Positions 19,087-28,874 of a DNA stretch of 64,000 nucleotides are shown piece by piece. The stretch covers positions 124,001 through 188,000 of the forward strand of contig CANMFQ010000006.1 in assembly GCA_947497145.1 (NCBI GenBank), given 5' to 3'. This DNA comes from an uncultured Flavobacteriaceae bacterium (lineage in GTDB: Bacteria > Bacteroidota > Bacteroidia > Flavobacteriales > Flavobacteriaceae). Within the stretch, counting starts at the first letter, position 1. Every line of letters starts with the position of its first letter. Under the pieces are notes generated by a model, which had not been told where the DNA came from, ran no database searches, and saw nothing but the letters and a program-made list of their open reading frames with translations. The translations under genes and the position numbers were made by a program.

Positions 19087-19946
19087 ATAGGCTTTCTAAT
19101 AATTAGTAGATCAGTAGGCAAGTCAGACAAAATATATTCTATATCATGCGGAAAAATACGATCCAGCAAGCCTGTTTTTGTTGGAGCATTCATAATCAAA
19201 AGGTCTGCACGTACAACTTCGGCATAGTGACCAATAGAATACCCTCGTTTTCCAAAAATACTTTGCGTTTTTACATGCACATCTTGGGTAAGCGTTTTAG
19301 GCAGGCTATTGATAATTTTACGCACTCTTGAGTCTTCTCGTTGCTTTAGGCGTTCTTTTACCAAGTTTGCCTTTTTTAGCGATCGGTCATCTTCTACAGT
19401 AACATGAATTTCTTTCTGTAAAATTTCTTCAACAATTGTTAGCTGTTGTGCTCCAAAAGCTTTGGCAGCATAAAAAGCGTCAGTAATTGCTGTAGTAGTT
19501 TCAGGCGCATCAAGGCCATTTACTACAATATGTTTACAAGGTATTCTTTCTGCTGATGGCTTAATGAGTAACAGTACCGAACAGCATACTTTTCGGGTTA
19601 ATTTTCTAGCAATAGAGCCCACATAAAATTGCAGCACATTTTCATGCTGTAAGGCACCTAAAATTAAAAGGTCAATCTTTGATGTTTTACACGCATTTAG
19701 AATAATATCAAAAGGCTTCCCACTCTTCCATTGAATTTCAATTTCAAGATTTGTTTGGGCTGTTTCAGCCAAAATTTTATCAATCTCTTCTTGTTTGGCT
19801 GTTGTTTTCTCCCCAACATGTAACAAAATTAACTTTGCTTCAAAAAAATGTGCAATACGAGTAGTCTCCATAATATTCACGTATAGCGAAGGAGAGAAGG
19901 CAAAGCCAAACAAAATTGTTTTAAAAGGGTGGATTTTTTTTTCCAT
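19083..19946 (-). CDS. Universal stress protein (tandem UspA-like domains)
   Basis: A protein of 287 residues, twice the length of a single UspA domain. The first domain shows KTILFGFAFSPS and LLILGALQHENVLQFYVGSIARKLTRKVCCSVLLL. The second ends LLIMNAPTKTGLLDRIFPHDIEYILSDLPTDLLIIRKP. Its stop overlaps the TTG start of the SulP transporter gene, which suggests a role linked to that carrier, perhaps as a nucleotide-responsive partner. The link is inferred only from the overlap. Confidence 0.88.
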   Translation of the reverse strand: MEKKIHPFKTILFGFAFSPSLYVNIMETTRIAHFFEAKLILLHVGEKTTAKQEEIDKILAETAQTNLEIEIQWKSGKPFDIILNACKTSKIDLLILGALQHENVLQFYVGSIARKLTRKVCCSVLLLIKPSAERIPCKHIVVNGLDAPETTTAITDAFYAAKAFGAQQLTIVEEILQKEIHVTVEDDRSLKKANLVKERLKQREDSRVRKIINSLPKTLTQDVHVKTQSIFGKRGYSIGHYAEVVRADLLIMNAPTKTGLLDRIFPHDIEYILSDLPTDLLIIRKPI

Positions 19947-20471
19947 AGTACACTAACAGCGGCTCAAGATACTAATAATACAAAAAGAAAATTGTTCAAA
20001 ATGCAATAATAGTAAAGGTTTCTTACTTCTAGACTGTCTTACAAAATTTAGCAATACGTGGTAAAATTACCACAAAACAAAAGACTACAGTATTTTAGTG
20101 GTCGTTACCCATGAGGTATTGGCTAAAATAGGGTTTTTATAACGTACCTATTTAGGCTTGATTTTGACTCTAGATGACACCTTAAAATGCTGTCGCTAGG
20201 TACAATAATTTCAGAATTAATGACCATGCCGTCTTTTTAAGCATTATTAAATGTACACCGTTAGTAAAGCCAAGAAAAAAGCTATTTCAAAAGAGAAGCT
20301 GTGTAAAAGTTAAAAAGGCAGAAAAATATATTTTCATTTTTATAAAAATCTCAAACAAAAAGGTATATGTTGAAAATAAACACAAAATTTAGAAAATATT
20401 TTATTTTAATGTACATTTAAAGCTCATCACTCAGTCCCAAACAACATTCAAGTTTAATTTTAAAACAACAA
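19947..20471. other. 525-bp intergenic region between divergent genes
   Basis: No gene is supported. An imperfect operator-like palindrome lies at 20058-20073 (GTGGTAA, two bases, TTACCAC). The upstream region of the plus-strand cytochrome cluster contains TACATTTA near 20412, one base off the -7 consensus. Nothing else is apparent. Confidence 0.5.
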
Positions 20472-23400
20472 ATGCAACATATAAAGATTTGGATTAAGAC
20501 GTTAGGCTCTTTATTTATCACCGCTATATTGCTAACAGGATGTGGTGCAGATAGTTCTGAACAGGGGTTGCTAACTGTAAATAAAGTACCCGATAAGGTA
20601 GATTTTAATTTTCATGTAAAACCCATTCTTTCTGATAAATGTTTTGCCTGCCATGGACCAGATATGGCCAATCAAAAGGCCGATTTACGCTTAGATACAG
20701 AAGAAGGCGCCTTTAAAACACTACTAGAATCAGGTGGATACCCCATTGTAGCTGGAGATTTGGAGCATAGTATGGTGTATAAGCGAATCACAACAAGTGA
20801 TCCGGAGCTTAAAATGCCCCCTCCAGAATTTAATGTTACCCTATCAGCATATGAAATTGAAATCATAAAAAAATGGATAGCGCAAGGAGCAGCATACAAA
20901 AAACATTGGGCTTTTTCTGCACCTTCAGAAGTTGATATTCCGGCAGTTAAAGAAAAAGATTGGGGGCAAAACCCCATAGATAATTTCATTGCCAAGAAGT
21001 TAGAAGATATTGGGCTACAACAGGCACCTGAAGCTACAAAGGAAGAATTGATACGCAGGCTTAGCTTTGATTTAATAGGGATGCCACCAACAATCAAAGA
21101 AATTGATGATTTTGTTAATGATGACTCTTCAGATGCTTATGAAAAACTGGTCGACAGGTTATTGGAGTCCCCGCATTATGGTGAGCGAATGGCCAGCGAA
21201 TGGCTTGACGTATCAAGGTATGCAGATTCGCACGGTTATCAAGATGATAGACAAAGAACCATGTGGCCATGGCGCGATTGGGTGATAAAGGCCTACAATG
21301 ATAATTTGCCTTATAATGATTTTGTCACCTGGCAATTGGCAGGTGACTTATTACCAAACCCAACTTTTGAACAAAAATTGGCAACGGGTTTTAATCGTAA
21401 TCATGCCATAACCCAAGAAGGTGGTGTAATTGAAGAAGAATATTTGACTGAATATGTAGCTGACCGCGTGCAAACCTTTGGAACCGCTTTTATGGGGCTA
21501 ACATTACAATGTGCCAGATGCCATGACCATAAATATGATCCGCTCTCTCAAAAAGATTTTTTCCAAGTATTTGCTTTCTTCAATAATATAAATGAAAAAG
21601 GAAAAATTGACTATTTTGATCTTGCGCCAAAGCCTTCCATGAAATATGAAAATGAGTTGTTAGAATCAGAGGTTTCTAATATTAAAAAAATGGTGGCCCA
21701 ATTGGAAGAAAATCAATCCAACTTTCAGCTTGATATCGAGGATACAACATTAAAAAATTGGTTCGACAATTTAGATTGGGAAGATTTAAAAACAACAAAC
21801 CTAGAAACCCATTATAAAATGGATTTCCAAGAATCAGGATCGCTCAAGGATGAAGTTACACAAACCCTCGCTGGCACCTTAAATGATAAGTTAGATACTG
21901 ACATTCCTTACCCCACCATAACAGAGGGTAAATTTGACAAGGCGATTAAATTTGACGGAAAGAATACGCTCGTAATTGGAGACATAGGAGACTTTGAGCA
22001 TAACAACGAATTTTCGCTCGGTGGGTGGGTGAATGCTGTAGAAAAAAGCACCCTAAAAGCAGGCATCCTCTCCAGAAGAAATGGAGAACTTAGACAAGGA
22101 GGCTATGGTATGTATTTAGATACCGACAATAGGTTGACTTTTGAACTTATTCATTCGCAAAATCATAAAATAGAAGTTAAAACAAAAACAAAAATTCCTA
22201 TAAATACATGGACTAATATTTTTGCAACTTATGATGGATCTGGAAAAGCCTCAGGAATACAACTATTTGTAAATGGGCAACAGCAAAAAACAACCGTAGT
22301 GAAAGACAATCTACAAGGTAAAAGTATTCTTGTTGGTAATTATTTAACGGTAGGCAACTGGATAGCTCGTGCCATAAATAGAAGCGGATATGGCGGATTT
22401 ACAGGCGCTATTGATGAAGTAGTTGTATACAGCAGAGAAATAAACCCGCTGGAAATAAGATATCTATTAGGTGCTAAACCTGATTTTAATCAACATTTGG
22501 CGTATACCATGTATTTAAATAAAGAAAGTCAAGAATGGCGTTCGCTTAAAGAAAAATTAGCAGATGAACGAGGCAAAGAGACAGAGATACCTTATGTAAT
22601 GATTATGGAAGAATCTGATAGTATAAAACCTGCCTACATTTTAGATAGGGGCGTGTATGATGCAAAAACAGAAATTGTTCAACGCGGTACACCAAAAGCT
22701 ATTCTTGAATTTTCTGAAAATTTACCGCAAAACAGACTTGGCCTTGCCCAATGGTTATTTGATAAAAAAAACCCATTAACAAGTAGAGTAATTGTCAATA
22801 GAATATGGCAAACCCTATTTGGTAAAGGATTGGTGTCTACTCCTGAAGATTTTGGAAATCAAGGTGCACTTCCTTCGCACCCCAAACTACTCGATTGGCT
22901 TGCTCTTGATTTTATGAATAATGGCTGGAACATCAAACGATCAATAAAAATGATGGTCATGACCGCTACCTACAGACAGTCATCAAAAGTGATACAGAAA
23001 AACCATAGGTTAGATCCTGAAAACACCTATTGGTCTAGAGGTCCATATAAAAAACTTACTGCTGAAATGATGCGTGATCAAGCGCTGGCATCTAGCGGAT
23101 TACTTCATACGAAAATAGGGGGCAAATGGGTAAAACCTTATCAACCTCCAGGAATATGGAAGGAATTGGCAAACCAGATTGGTGAAAACAAATACAGAGT
23201 TGGCAAAGGGCAAGATTTATATAGAAGAAGTATATATACCTATTGGAAACGAACCATACCCGTGCCTTCTATGCTAACTTTTGACGCTTCTGAAAGGGCA
23301 ATGTGTACCGTAAAACGACAAGCAACCAGCACCCCTTTGCAATCTCTTGTGCTTTTAAACGACCCGCAATATATTGAAGCCTCAAGAGTACTCGCTGAGC

Positions 23401-23672
23401 AGGTTGTACAAACAAGTGAAGCACCATCGGCATGGATAAGAAAAACATTTCAAAAAGTAATATCAAGATTGCCTTCAGAAAAAGAAGTGGAATTACTTAT
23501 GGAAATATACAATACTGAGTTGACCAGATTTAATGATGAAAAAAATAACGATGCCAAAATTATAGCCATCGGTGCTTCCAAAGTCAACAAAGAAATTGAT
23601 AGTAATAAACTGGCCGCTATGACAGTTGTTGCAAGCGCAATATTTAATCTAGACGAGGCCAAACATTCTTAA
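20472..23672 (+). CDS. Planctomycete-type cytochrome protein (PSCyt1-DUF1549-LamG-DUF1553), lipoprotein
   Basis: A protein of 1,066 residues. A lipobox LLTGC (Cys24) is followed by a c-type haem site CFACH (57-61) in a PSCyt1 domain. DUF1549 (about 164-371) contains SFDLIGMPPT and a second CxxCH (CARCHDHKYDPL, 347-351). A LamG/concanavalin-like domain (about 445-655) is inserted before DUF1553 (about 742-1010, with NRLGLAQWLFDKKNPLTSRV and FGNQGALPSHP). Such proteins are abundant in Planctomycetes and Verrucomicrobia, often near sulfatases and glycan genes, but their reaction is unknown. The next gene begins 12 bases later and encodes DUF1501, the usual partner. Confidence 0.92.
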   Translation: MQHIKIWIKTLGSLFITAILLTGCGADSSEQGLLTVNKVPDKVDFNFHVKPILSDKCFACHGPDMANQKADLRLDTEEGAFKTLLESGGYPIVAGDLEHSMVYKRITTSDPELKMPPPEFNVTLSAYEIEIIKKWIAQGAAYKKHWAFSAPSEVDIPAVKEKDWGQNPIDNFIAKKLEDIGLQQAPEATKEELIRRLSFDLIGMPPTIKEIDDFVNDDSSDAYEKLVDRLLESPHYGERMASEWLDVSRYADSHGYQDDRQRTMWPWRDWVIKAYNDNLPYNDFVTWQLAGDLLPNPTFEQKLATGFNRNHAITQEGGVIEEEYLTEYVADRVQTFGTAFMGLTLQCARCHDHKYDPLSQKDFFQVFAFFNNINEKGKIDYFDLAPKPSMKYENELLESEVSNIKKMVAQLEENQSNFQLDIEDTTLKNWFDNLDWEDLKTTNLETHYKMDFQESGSLKDEVTQTLAGTLNDKLDTDIPYPTITEGKFDKAIKFDGKNTLVIGDIGDFEHNNEFSLGGWVNAVEKSTLKAGILSRRNGELRQGGYGMYLDTDNRLTFELIHSQNHKIEVKTKTKIPINTWTNIFATYDGSGKASGIQLFVNGQQQKTTVVKDNLQGKSILVGNYLTVGNWIARAINRSGYGGFTGAIDEVVVYSREINPLEIRYLLGAKPDFNQHLAYTMYLNKESQEWRSLKEKLADERGKETEIPYVMIMEESDSIKPAYILDRGVYDAKTEIVQRGTPKAILEFSENLPQNRLGLAQWLFDKKNPLTSRVIVNRIWQTLFGKGLVSTPEDFGNQGALPSHPKLLDWLALDFMNNGWNIKRSIKMMVMTATYRQSSKVIQKNHRLDPENTYWSRGPYKKLTAEMMRDQALASSGLLHTKIGGKWVKPYQPPGIWKELANQIGENKYRVGKGQDLYRRSIYTYWKRTIPVPSMLTFDASERAMCTVKRQATSTPLQSLVLLNDPQYIEASRVLAEQVVQTSEAPSAWIRKTFQKVISRLPSEKEVELLMEIYNTELTRFNDEKNNDAKIIAIGASKVNKEIDSNKLAAMTVVASAIFNLDEAKHS

Positions 23673-23684
23673 AAAACAATACTT

Positions 23685-25142
23685 ATGAACGACCCATATT
23701 CAGAGCATCTACATAGAATGAATCGGAGGCATTTTTTGTCAAAAACCAGCTTAGGAATAGGCGGCTTGGCTTTAGGTTCTCTTCTAGGATGCGTTTCAAA
23801 AAGCACTGATTTGCAATCAGGATTAGAATCAAAAGCACTTTCAATACCTCATTTTGCCCCAAAAGCAAAAAGAGTTATTTATCTTTTTCAGAGCGGAGGG
23901 CCTTCTCAAATAGACCTCTTTGACCATAAACCGCTTCTTATGAAAATGAGGGGACAAGACCTCCCCGAATCTATTCGGCAAGGACAACGATTAACAGGAA
24001 TGACCTCTGGTCAATCAGCATTTCCATTGGCACCTTCAATATTCGATTTCAAACAACATGGCCAAAGTGGCGCTTGGGTAAGTAACCTAATGCCACACAC
24101 CGCCAAAGTGGTTGATGACCTGTGTTTTATAAAATCGATGCATACGGAAGCTATCAATCACGACCCCGCCATTACATTTTTTCAAACAGGATCACAACAA
24201 GCCGGAAGACCCAGTATTGGTTCTTGGTTGAGTTATGGCTTGGGTAGTATGAATGAAAACCTGCCCATGTTTAGTGTATTACTTTCAAGAGGCGCACAAC
24301 GTCCACAACCCATTTACTCAAGACTATGGGGGAATGGATTTCTTGCCTCCCTACACCAAGGAGTACAGTTTCGGTCAGGAAAAGACCCTGTCTTGTATTT
24401 ACAAAACCCAGAGGGCATTACGTCGGCATCGAGAAGACATGTTTTGGATGTGCTTGAAAAAATGAACGATATACGAATGAATGAATTTGGCGATCCTGAA
24501 ATTCAATCTAGAATTGCGCAGTATGAAATGGCTTACAAAATGCAAACCTCAGTGCCCGAAGCAACCGACCTTTCTGATGAGCCCGATGAGGTATTTGAAT
24601 TATATGGAGAAGATGCCAGAAAACCCGGCACCTATGCGGCTAATTGTCTTCTGGCTAGGCGAATGGCCGAAAGAGATGTGAAGTTTATACAACTTTATCA
24701 TATGGGGTGGGATCAACACACTGATTTACCTGTAAATATTGCCTCGCAGTGCAGAGATACCGACCAAGCTTCAGCAGCTCTGGTAACCGACCTAAAAAGG
24801 CGAGGTCTCTTAGATGACACCCTTGTTATTTGGGGTGGCGAATTTGGACGCACCAATTTTAGTCAAGGAAAATTAACCGATACCAATTACGGACGCGATC
24901 ACCATCCTAGGTGTTTTACCATCTGGATGGCAGGTGGGGGCATTAAACCGGGTATTACCTATGGAGAAACAGACGAATTCAGTTATAACATTACCAGAAA
25001 TCCTGTTCATGTTCACGATTTTCAAGCAACTCTTTTACACCAAATGGGTATTGACCATGAGAGACTTACCTACAAGCATCAAGGAAGAAGGTATCGCCTA
25101 ACTGATGTACATGGAAACGTGGTAAAAGATATTCTTGCATAG
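23685..25142 (+). CDS. DUF1501 (sulfatase-like fold) protein with Tat-type signal
   Basis: A protein of 485 residues. The N-terminus has a twin-arginine motif RRHFLSK (14-20), a hydrophobic stretch and a lipobox-like LLGC. The body is DUF1501: [20 protein letters not shown] near the start, [15 protein letters not shown], then [17 protein letters not shown] and [21 protein letters not shown]. The fold is related to the alkaline phosphatase/sulfatase superfamily, and the Asp/His-rich segments may bind metal. No member I know of has an assigned substrate. It lies 12 bases after the DUF1553 gene, so the two are almost certainly co-expressed. Confidence 0.92.
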   Translation: MNDPYSEHLHRMNRRHFLSKTSLGIGGLALGSLLGCVSKSTDLQSGLESKALSIPHFAPKAKRVIYLFQSGGPSQIDLFDHKPLLMKMRGQDLPESIRQGQRLTGMTSGQSAFPLAPSIFDFKQHGQSGAWVSNLMPHTAKVVDDLCFIKSMHTEAINHDPAITFFQTGSQQAGRPSIGSWLSYGLGSMNENLPMFSVLLSRGAQRPQPIYSRLWGNGFLASLHQGVQFRSGKDPVLYLQNPEGITSASRRHVLDVLEKMNDIRMNEFGDPEIQSRIAQYEMAYKMQTSVPEATDLSDEPDEVFELYGEDARKPGTYAANCLLARRMAERDVKFIQLYHMGWDQHTDLPVNIASQCRDTDQASAALVTDLKRRGLLDDTLVIWGGEFGRTNFSQGKLTDTNYGRDHHPRCFTIWMAGGGIKPGITYGETDEFSYNITRNPVHVHDFQATLLHQMGIDHERLTYKHQGRRYRLTDVHGNVVKDILA

Positions 25143-25277
25143 CCATAAATTTATGTTCAATACTATAAAAACACACCTTTTATTTGTTTGCTTTGCTAAA
25201 AAAAGACACTTCTAAGTAGTCATCATAATCATTAAAAAAAATAATAACCCCCTTAATTTGGACGACGCTACAACCCT

Positions 25278-26606
25278 ATGGAAAATGAAGTAAGCGATTT
25301 TATACTATTTATTGGAAGGTTTCACCCTTTGGTTGTGCATTTACCAATAGGCTTTCTTATTGTTGCATTTATACTCCATATTGGAGCTAAATTTAAGTCC
25401 TTTAAACATGCTGCCCCTATTGTTGACTTTACCTTGCTCTTAGGTGGAATAAGTGCTGCCTTAGCTTGTATCATGGGGTATATGTTATCTTTAGAAGGAG
25501 GTTATAGCGAAGACGCCGTTTGGCTACATCAATGGGGAGGTATTGCTCTTGCAGTGCTTTCATTTGCCCTGTTTTTTTATATAAAGAAAGGACAAGGCAA
25601 AAAGAAACCCCTTGTTCAAAAGATAGGTTTTGTACTTGTTATGCTACTTTTAACCTACACAGGGCATTTAGGTGGTAATTTAACACACGGATCATCGTAC
25701 CTATTTCAGTATGCGCCCAATACGGTGAGAAAAGTTGCCGGATTTCCTCCCAAAGAAGAACATAGCTATAAAGAAATCACTCATATTGACTCAGCTCTCG
25801 TATTTGAAGATGTACTTATGCCGATACTCGATGCCCAATGTACAAGCTGTCATAACAATGATAAAAAAAAGGGTGACCTTTTGCTAACTTCTTTTGAAAA
25901 TATCATGAGAGGAGGCGAATCAGGCAAGGCTATTGAACCCGGCAGTAGTGCAAGTAGTGAGCTGTATAAACGCATCACCTTGGCTCATGATCACGAAGAT
26001 TTTATGCCTCCTGAAGGAAAGACACCGCTATCAAAACAACAGGTGCATTTTATACAATGGTGGATAGATGCTGGGGCAAAACCTAATGCTACTTTGGTTG
26101 ATTTGGGGGCAAGTGGGGTGATAAAAGATAATATTGAAAAGTACCTAGAAATTGGAAAATATAAAACAATACTCAATGAGCCTATAGATCCTATCGATCA
26201 GGCTACGATTACCGATTTGAAATCAGCTGGTTTTAATGTAAGTCCGTTATCAGAAAACCTAAATTATTTAGATGTATCGGTGTCTATTGGGCAACAAATA
26301 ACCAAAAAACAACTGGAAGCACTAAAAACCGTAAAGGAACATATTGCCTATCTCGATTTAAAAAATAGTGGTATTACCGATGATCATTTAGATATTATAA
26401 ATTCATTTTCAAATCTTATTCGGTTAAGACTTGATAGAAATAATATCACCGACAGTGGAATAAGCAAATTGACCGACCTTAAAAACCTTGAATATATCAA
26501 TCTTTCATTTACCAAAATCACCGATGAATCTGTAGCCTTAGTAAACAAATTTAAAAACCTAAAGCACGTATATTATTACAATACTCTGGTAAAAGCTTCT
26601 AAGTGA
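25278..26606 (+). CDS. Membrane c-type cytochrome (DUF2231-like, PSCyt1, leucine-rich repeats)
   Basis: A protein of 442 residues in three parts. Four membrane spans (about 10-130) begin with FIGRFHPLVVHLPIGFL, typical of DUF2231-like proteins. A periplasmic PSCyt1 domain carries one haem c site CTSCH (188-192). The C-terminus (about 320-440) holds leucine-rich repeats such as LIRLRLDRNNITDSGISKLTDLKNLEYINLSFTKITD. It lies 135 bases after the DUF1501 gene on the same strand. It could pass electrons between the membrane and the two periplasmic partners; this is inference from domain content. Confidence 0.88.
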   Translation: MENEVSDFILFIGRFHPLVVHLPIGFLIVAFILHIGAKFKSFKHAAPIVDFTLLLGGISAALACIMGYMLSLEGGYSEDAVWLHQWGGIALAVLSFALFFYIKKGQGKKKPLVQKIGFVLVMLLLTYTGHLGGNLTHGSSYLFQYAPNTVRKVAGFPPKEEHSYKEITHIDSALVFEDVLMPILDAQCTSCHNNDKKKGDLLLTSFENIMRGGESGKAIEPGSSASSELYKRITLAHDHEDFMPPEGKTPLSKQQVHFIQWWIDAGAKPNATLVDLGASGVIKDNIEKYLEIGKYKTILNEPIDPIDQATITDLKSAGFNVSPLSENLNYLDVSVSIGQQITKKQLEALKTVKEHIAYLDLKNSGITDDHLDIINSFSNLIRLRLDRNNITDSGISKLTDLKNLEYINLSFTKITDESVALVNKFKNLKHVYYYNTLVKASK

Positions 26607-26678
26607 TTTGGCTAGAAAAATTGGTCTAAATAAGGATACGCTCAGGACTATTTATCTCGGTTTAGGTTGAAATCGATA

Positions 26679-27719
26679 TTAATCTTTAAAATCGAAAATG
26701 GTATGTCCGTCATAGCGATATACCCCATTTAAACCACCAAACCAAATACTTTCATCATCAGCTTCCAAAATGCCAAAAATCATTCCTACTGCTGTGTTTA
26801 TTTCGGTAACAGCACGCTCTTCACCGTCTGAAGATTGTAGATCATAACGCGATAGTATCCAACCATTGTTACTTTCAGAACTTGTCCAAATACTTCCTTT
26901 TTTATCTTCGTGAATATAGCCCACAAAATTCTTTGTGAGCTTATTAAATACAGTGCCATCATAACGCCAAAGGCCATCGTTGCCGCCAAGCCAGATATTC
27001 CCTTTTTTATCTTCAATTAAAGATCTAACATTCTTAAAAGCTTCCCCCTTATGTTTTACCGTGGTAAATGTTTTGCCATCATAAACAACGGTATTGCCTC
27101 TCGTGGCAAACCAATACTTGCCCGTCTTGTCTTCAATAATAGCATTAATTTCGTTTGAGGGGCGAGTACTTGCAACAGTTTTTCCTGTTATATCTTCCAT
27201 CATCGTATCTTCATTTATTATGAAATTCTGAAACGAATTCCCATCATAGCGGCTTGCTCCTCCATTAGCTCCAAACCAAATAGAACCCATTTTATCTTCA
27301 TAAATACAAACTATCTCATCATTTAGAAGTCCCTCTTTGGTAGTGAAGTTTTGAAAGACCTTCCCATCGTACCGATATACACCCGAACCAATTGAACCAA
27401 ACCAAAGGTTGCCTTTACTATCTTCCAAGGATGAAAAGAAGCGAGCCGAACTCACCTCGCTGGTCATATTAACAAATATTTTGCCATCATACCTAAAAAC
27501 ACCCTGCCATGAAGCAATCCAAATCATGCCCTTTTGGTCTTGTATCATTGTACGTACAATACTGTTAGGGGTAAGTCTGTTAGGTCCGTGGGTAATAATT
27601 AGGTCTTTAGATTCAGACTGCATAGTAGTTTTTGGTAGCTTAGTTTTATGCTGTTTTTTACATAGAGTACAAAAAACAAGAATGAAGAACAATGCAAAAA
27701 ACTTTAGGTGTGCTTTCAT
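26679..27719 (-). CDS. Seven-bladed two-component-regulator propeller protein, exported
   Basis: A protein of 346 residues with an export signal (MKAHLKFFALFFILVF, then CTLCKK, possibly a lipobox). Seven propeller repeats follow, each like LEDSKGNLWFGSIGSGVYRYDGKVFQNF, enough to close one seven-bladed propeller. No membrane span, kinase or DNA-binding domain is present, so this is the sensor half of a hybrid regulator standing alone. It is divergent from the membrane-bound winged-helix regulator at 27852, and the two may act together. A good promoter lies just upstream. Confidence 0.87.
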   Translation of the reverse strand: MKAHLKFFALFFILVFCTLCKKQHKTKLPKTTMQSESKDLIITHGPNRLTPNSIVRTMIQDQKGMIWIASWQGVFRYDGKIFVNMTSEVSSARFFSSLEDSKGNLWFGSIGSGVYRYDGKVFQNFTTKEGLLNDEIVCIYEDKMGSIWFGANGGASRYDGNSFQNFIINEDTMMEDITGKTVASTRPSNEINAIIEDKTGKYWFATRGNTVVYDGKTFTTVKHKGEAFKNVRSLIEDKKGNIWLGGNDGLWRYDGTVFNKLTKNFVGYIHEDKKGSIWTSSESNNGWILSRYDLQSSDGEERAVTEINTAVGMIFGILEADDESIWFGGLNGVYRYDGHTIFDFKD

Positions 27720-27765
27720 GGGTTTCGCTTTTGTTGTTTAAAATTGTTAGGAGTATAGTTTCATT

Positions 27766-27799
27766 CAAAATTATGGATGCCCTTCTCAATTCCTGCAAA
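27766..27799 (-). promoter_or_regulatory. Promoter of the propeller gene
   Basis: Read on the minus strand, TTTG (27799-27796) is followed after 22 bases by TAATTTTG (27773-27766), matching the Bacteroidota promoter pattern. Transcription would begin near 27760, about 40 bases before the ATG at 27719. Confidence 0.5.
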
Positions 27800-27851
27800 A
27801 AAAATGTCAAATAAGTGTAAAAAATTGTAATTTTTCCAAAAATCAAACAAC

Positions 27852-28700
27852 ATGAAAAAAGAAAGGTTTTTAATTCTGATGGTTTTAATCTCCTTCACCC
27901 TGTTTAGCTATGTTGACCTTGAGAAGACCGATAACTTTTCTGAAAGGGCGAAAATTGCCCTTAGAGATGCTGGTCATAAATTATTAGTATCAGTAGGTGA
28001 CTCCACTTCACTAATACTGCCCGTGATTGAATTAGACGATAATACCTTTGCATTGTCCTTTCAAAATGAACTTCGCATCGAGCCAGCTAACTTAATAAGC
28101 GTCCTATCACAAAGCTTAGGCAATTCTAATCTGCCCAATAGTTATATAGTTGAAGTTATTGCCATGAGCAGTAGGGAGGTTTCCTATAGTTATGAGATGA
28201 AAGATGCTGTAGATAGTAGCACACTGGCATGTATTGGTCGAAACTTACCATTAGCTAATTATAAAATAAAACTTCATTTTACAGGGCTACGCCCCGTTTT
28301 GGTAGCAGAAAAGAATTATTCGTTACTCGCACTGGTATGCATTGGGTTTATTGGGTTTGTGCTGCTCTACTGGAAGTATAAGGCTTCAAAAGAAACCATT
28401 CCTTCTTTTTCAAAAATAGGAAACTACCAATTCTACCAAGAGCAAAACAAACTAGTAAAAGGAAACAACACAATTGAGCTTTCAGCGAAGGAGTGCGAAT
28501 TGCTGGCAATATTCAGTGAGAAACCAAACCAAATTATAAAGCGTAACCTACTAATTAAAGAAGTCTGGGAAGATAAAGGCGTATTTGTTGGGCGTAGCTT
28601 AGACACTTTTATCTCAAAAATCAGAAAAAAATTTCAAGATGACGATTCTATCAATATTGTAACCGTTCATGGCGTGGGATATAAACTCGAAATTTCCTAA
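27852..28700 (+). CDS. Membrane-anchored winged-helix transcriptional regulator (inverted ToxR topology)
   Basis: A protein of 282 residues. An N-terminal signal or anchor (about 4-21) leads into a periplasmic domain (about 22-155), a membrane span (about 157-176) and a C-terminal OmpR/ToxR-type winged helix (about 190-282). The winged helix shows LSAKECELLAIF, IIKRNLLIKEVW, RSLDTFISKIRKKF and VTVHGVGYKL. In ToxR and CadC the DNA-binding domain comes first; here it is last, so sensing and output are reversed along the chain. No receiver domain is present, so this is a one-component regulator. The divergent propeller gene is its probable partner. Confidence 0.87.
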   Translation: MKKERFLILMVLISFTLFSYVDLEKTDNFSERAKIALRDAGHKLLVSVGDSTSLILPVIELDDNTFALSFQNELRIEPANLISVLSQSLGNSNLPNSYIVEVIAMSSREVSYSYEMKDAVDSSTLACIGRNLPLANYKIKLHFTGLRPVLVAEKNYSLLALVCIGFIGFVLLYWKYKASKETIPSFSKIGNYQFYQEQNKLVKGNNTIELSAKECELLAIFSEKPNQIIKRNLLIKEVWEDKGVFVGRSLDTFISKIRKKFQDDDSINIVTVHGVGYKLEIS

Positions 28701-28874
28701 TGATTGCGCTTTTTACTGATAGGTAGTCTTGTGAAAAATAATCGTTAACCTTAATCAAGTAAATGAGGATTCAAATAACTCCCCTTCATTAAATTTGATC
28801 CGTATTAAAAGTTTAAAACTCTAATTTGAACTCCTTATTAATAATATAATTTAGAAAACAAGTTTTGGCTATAG

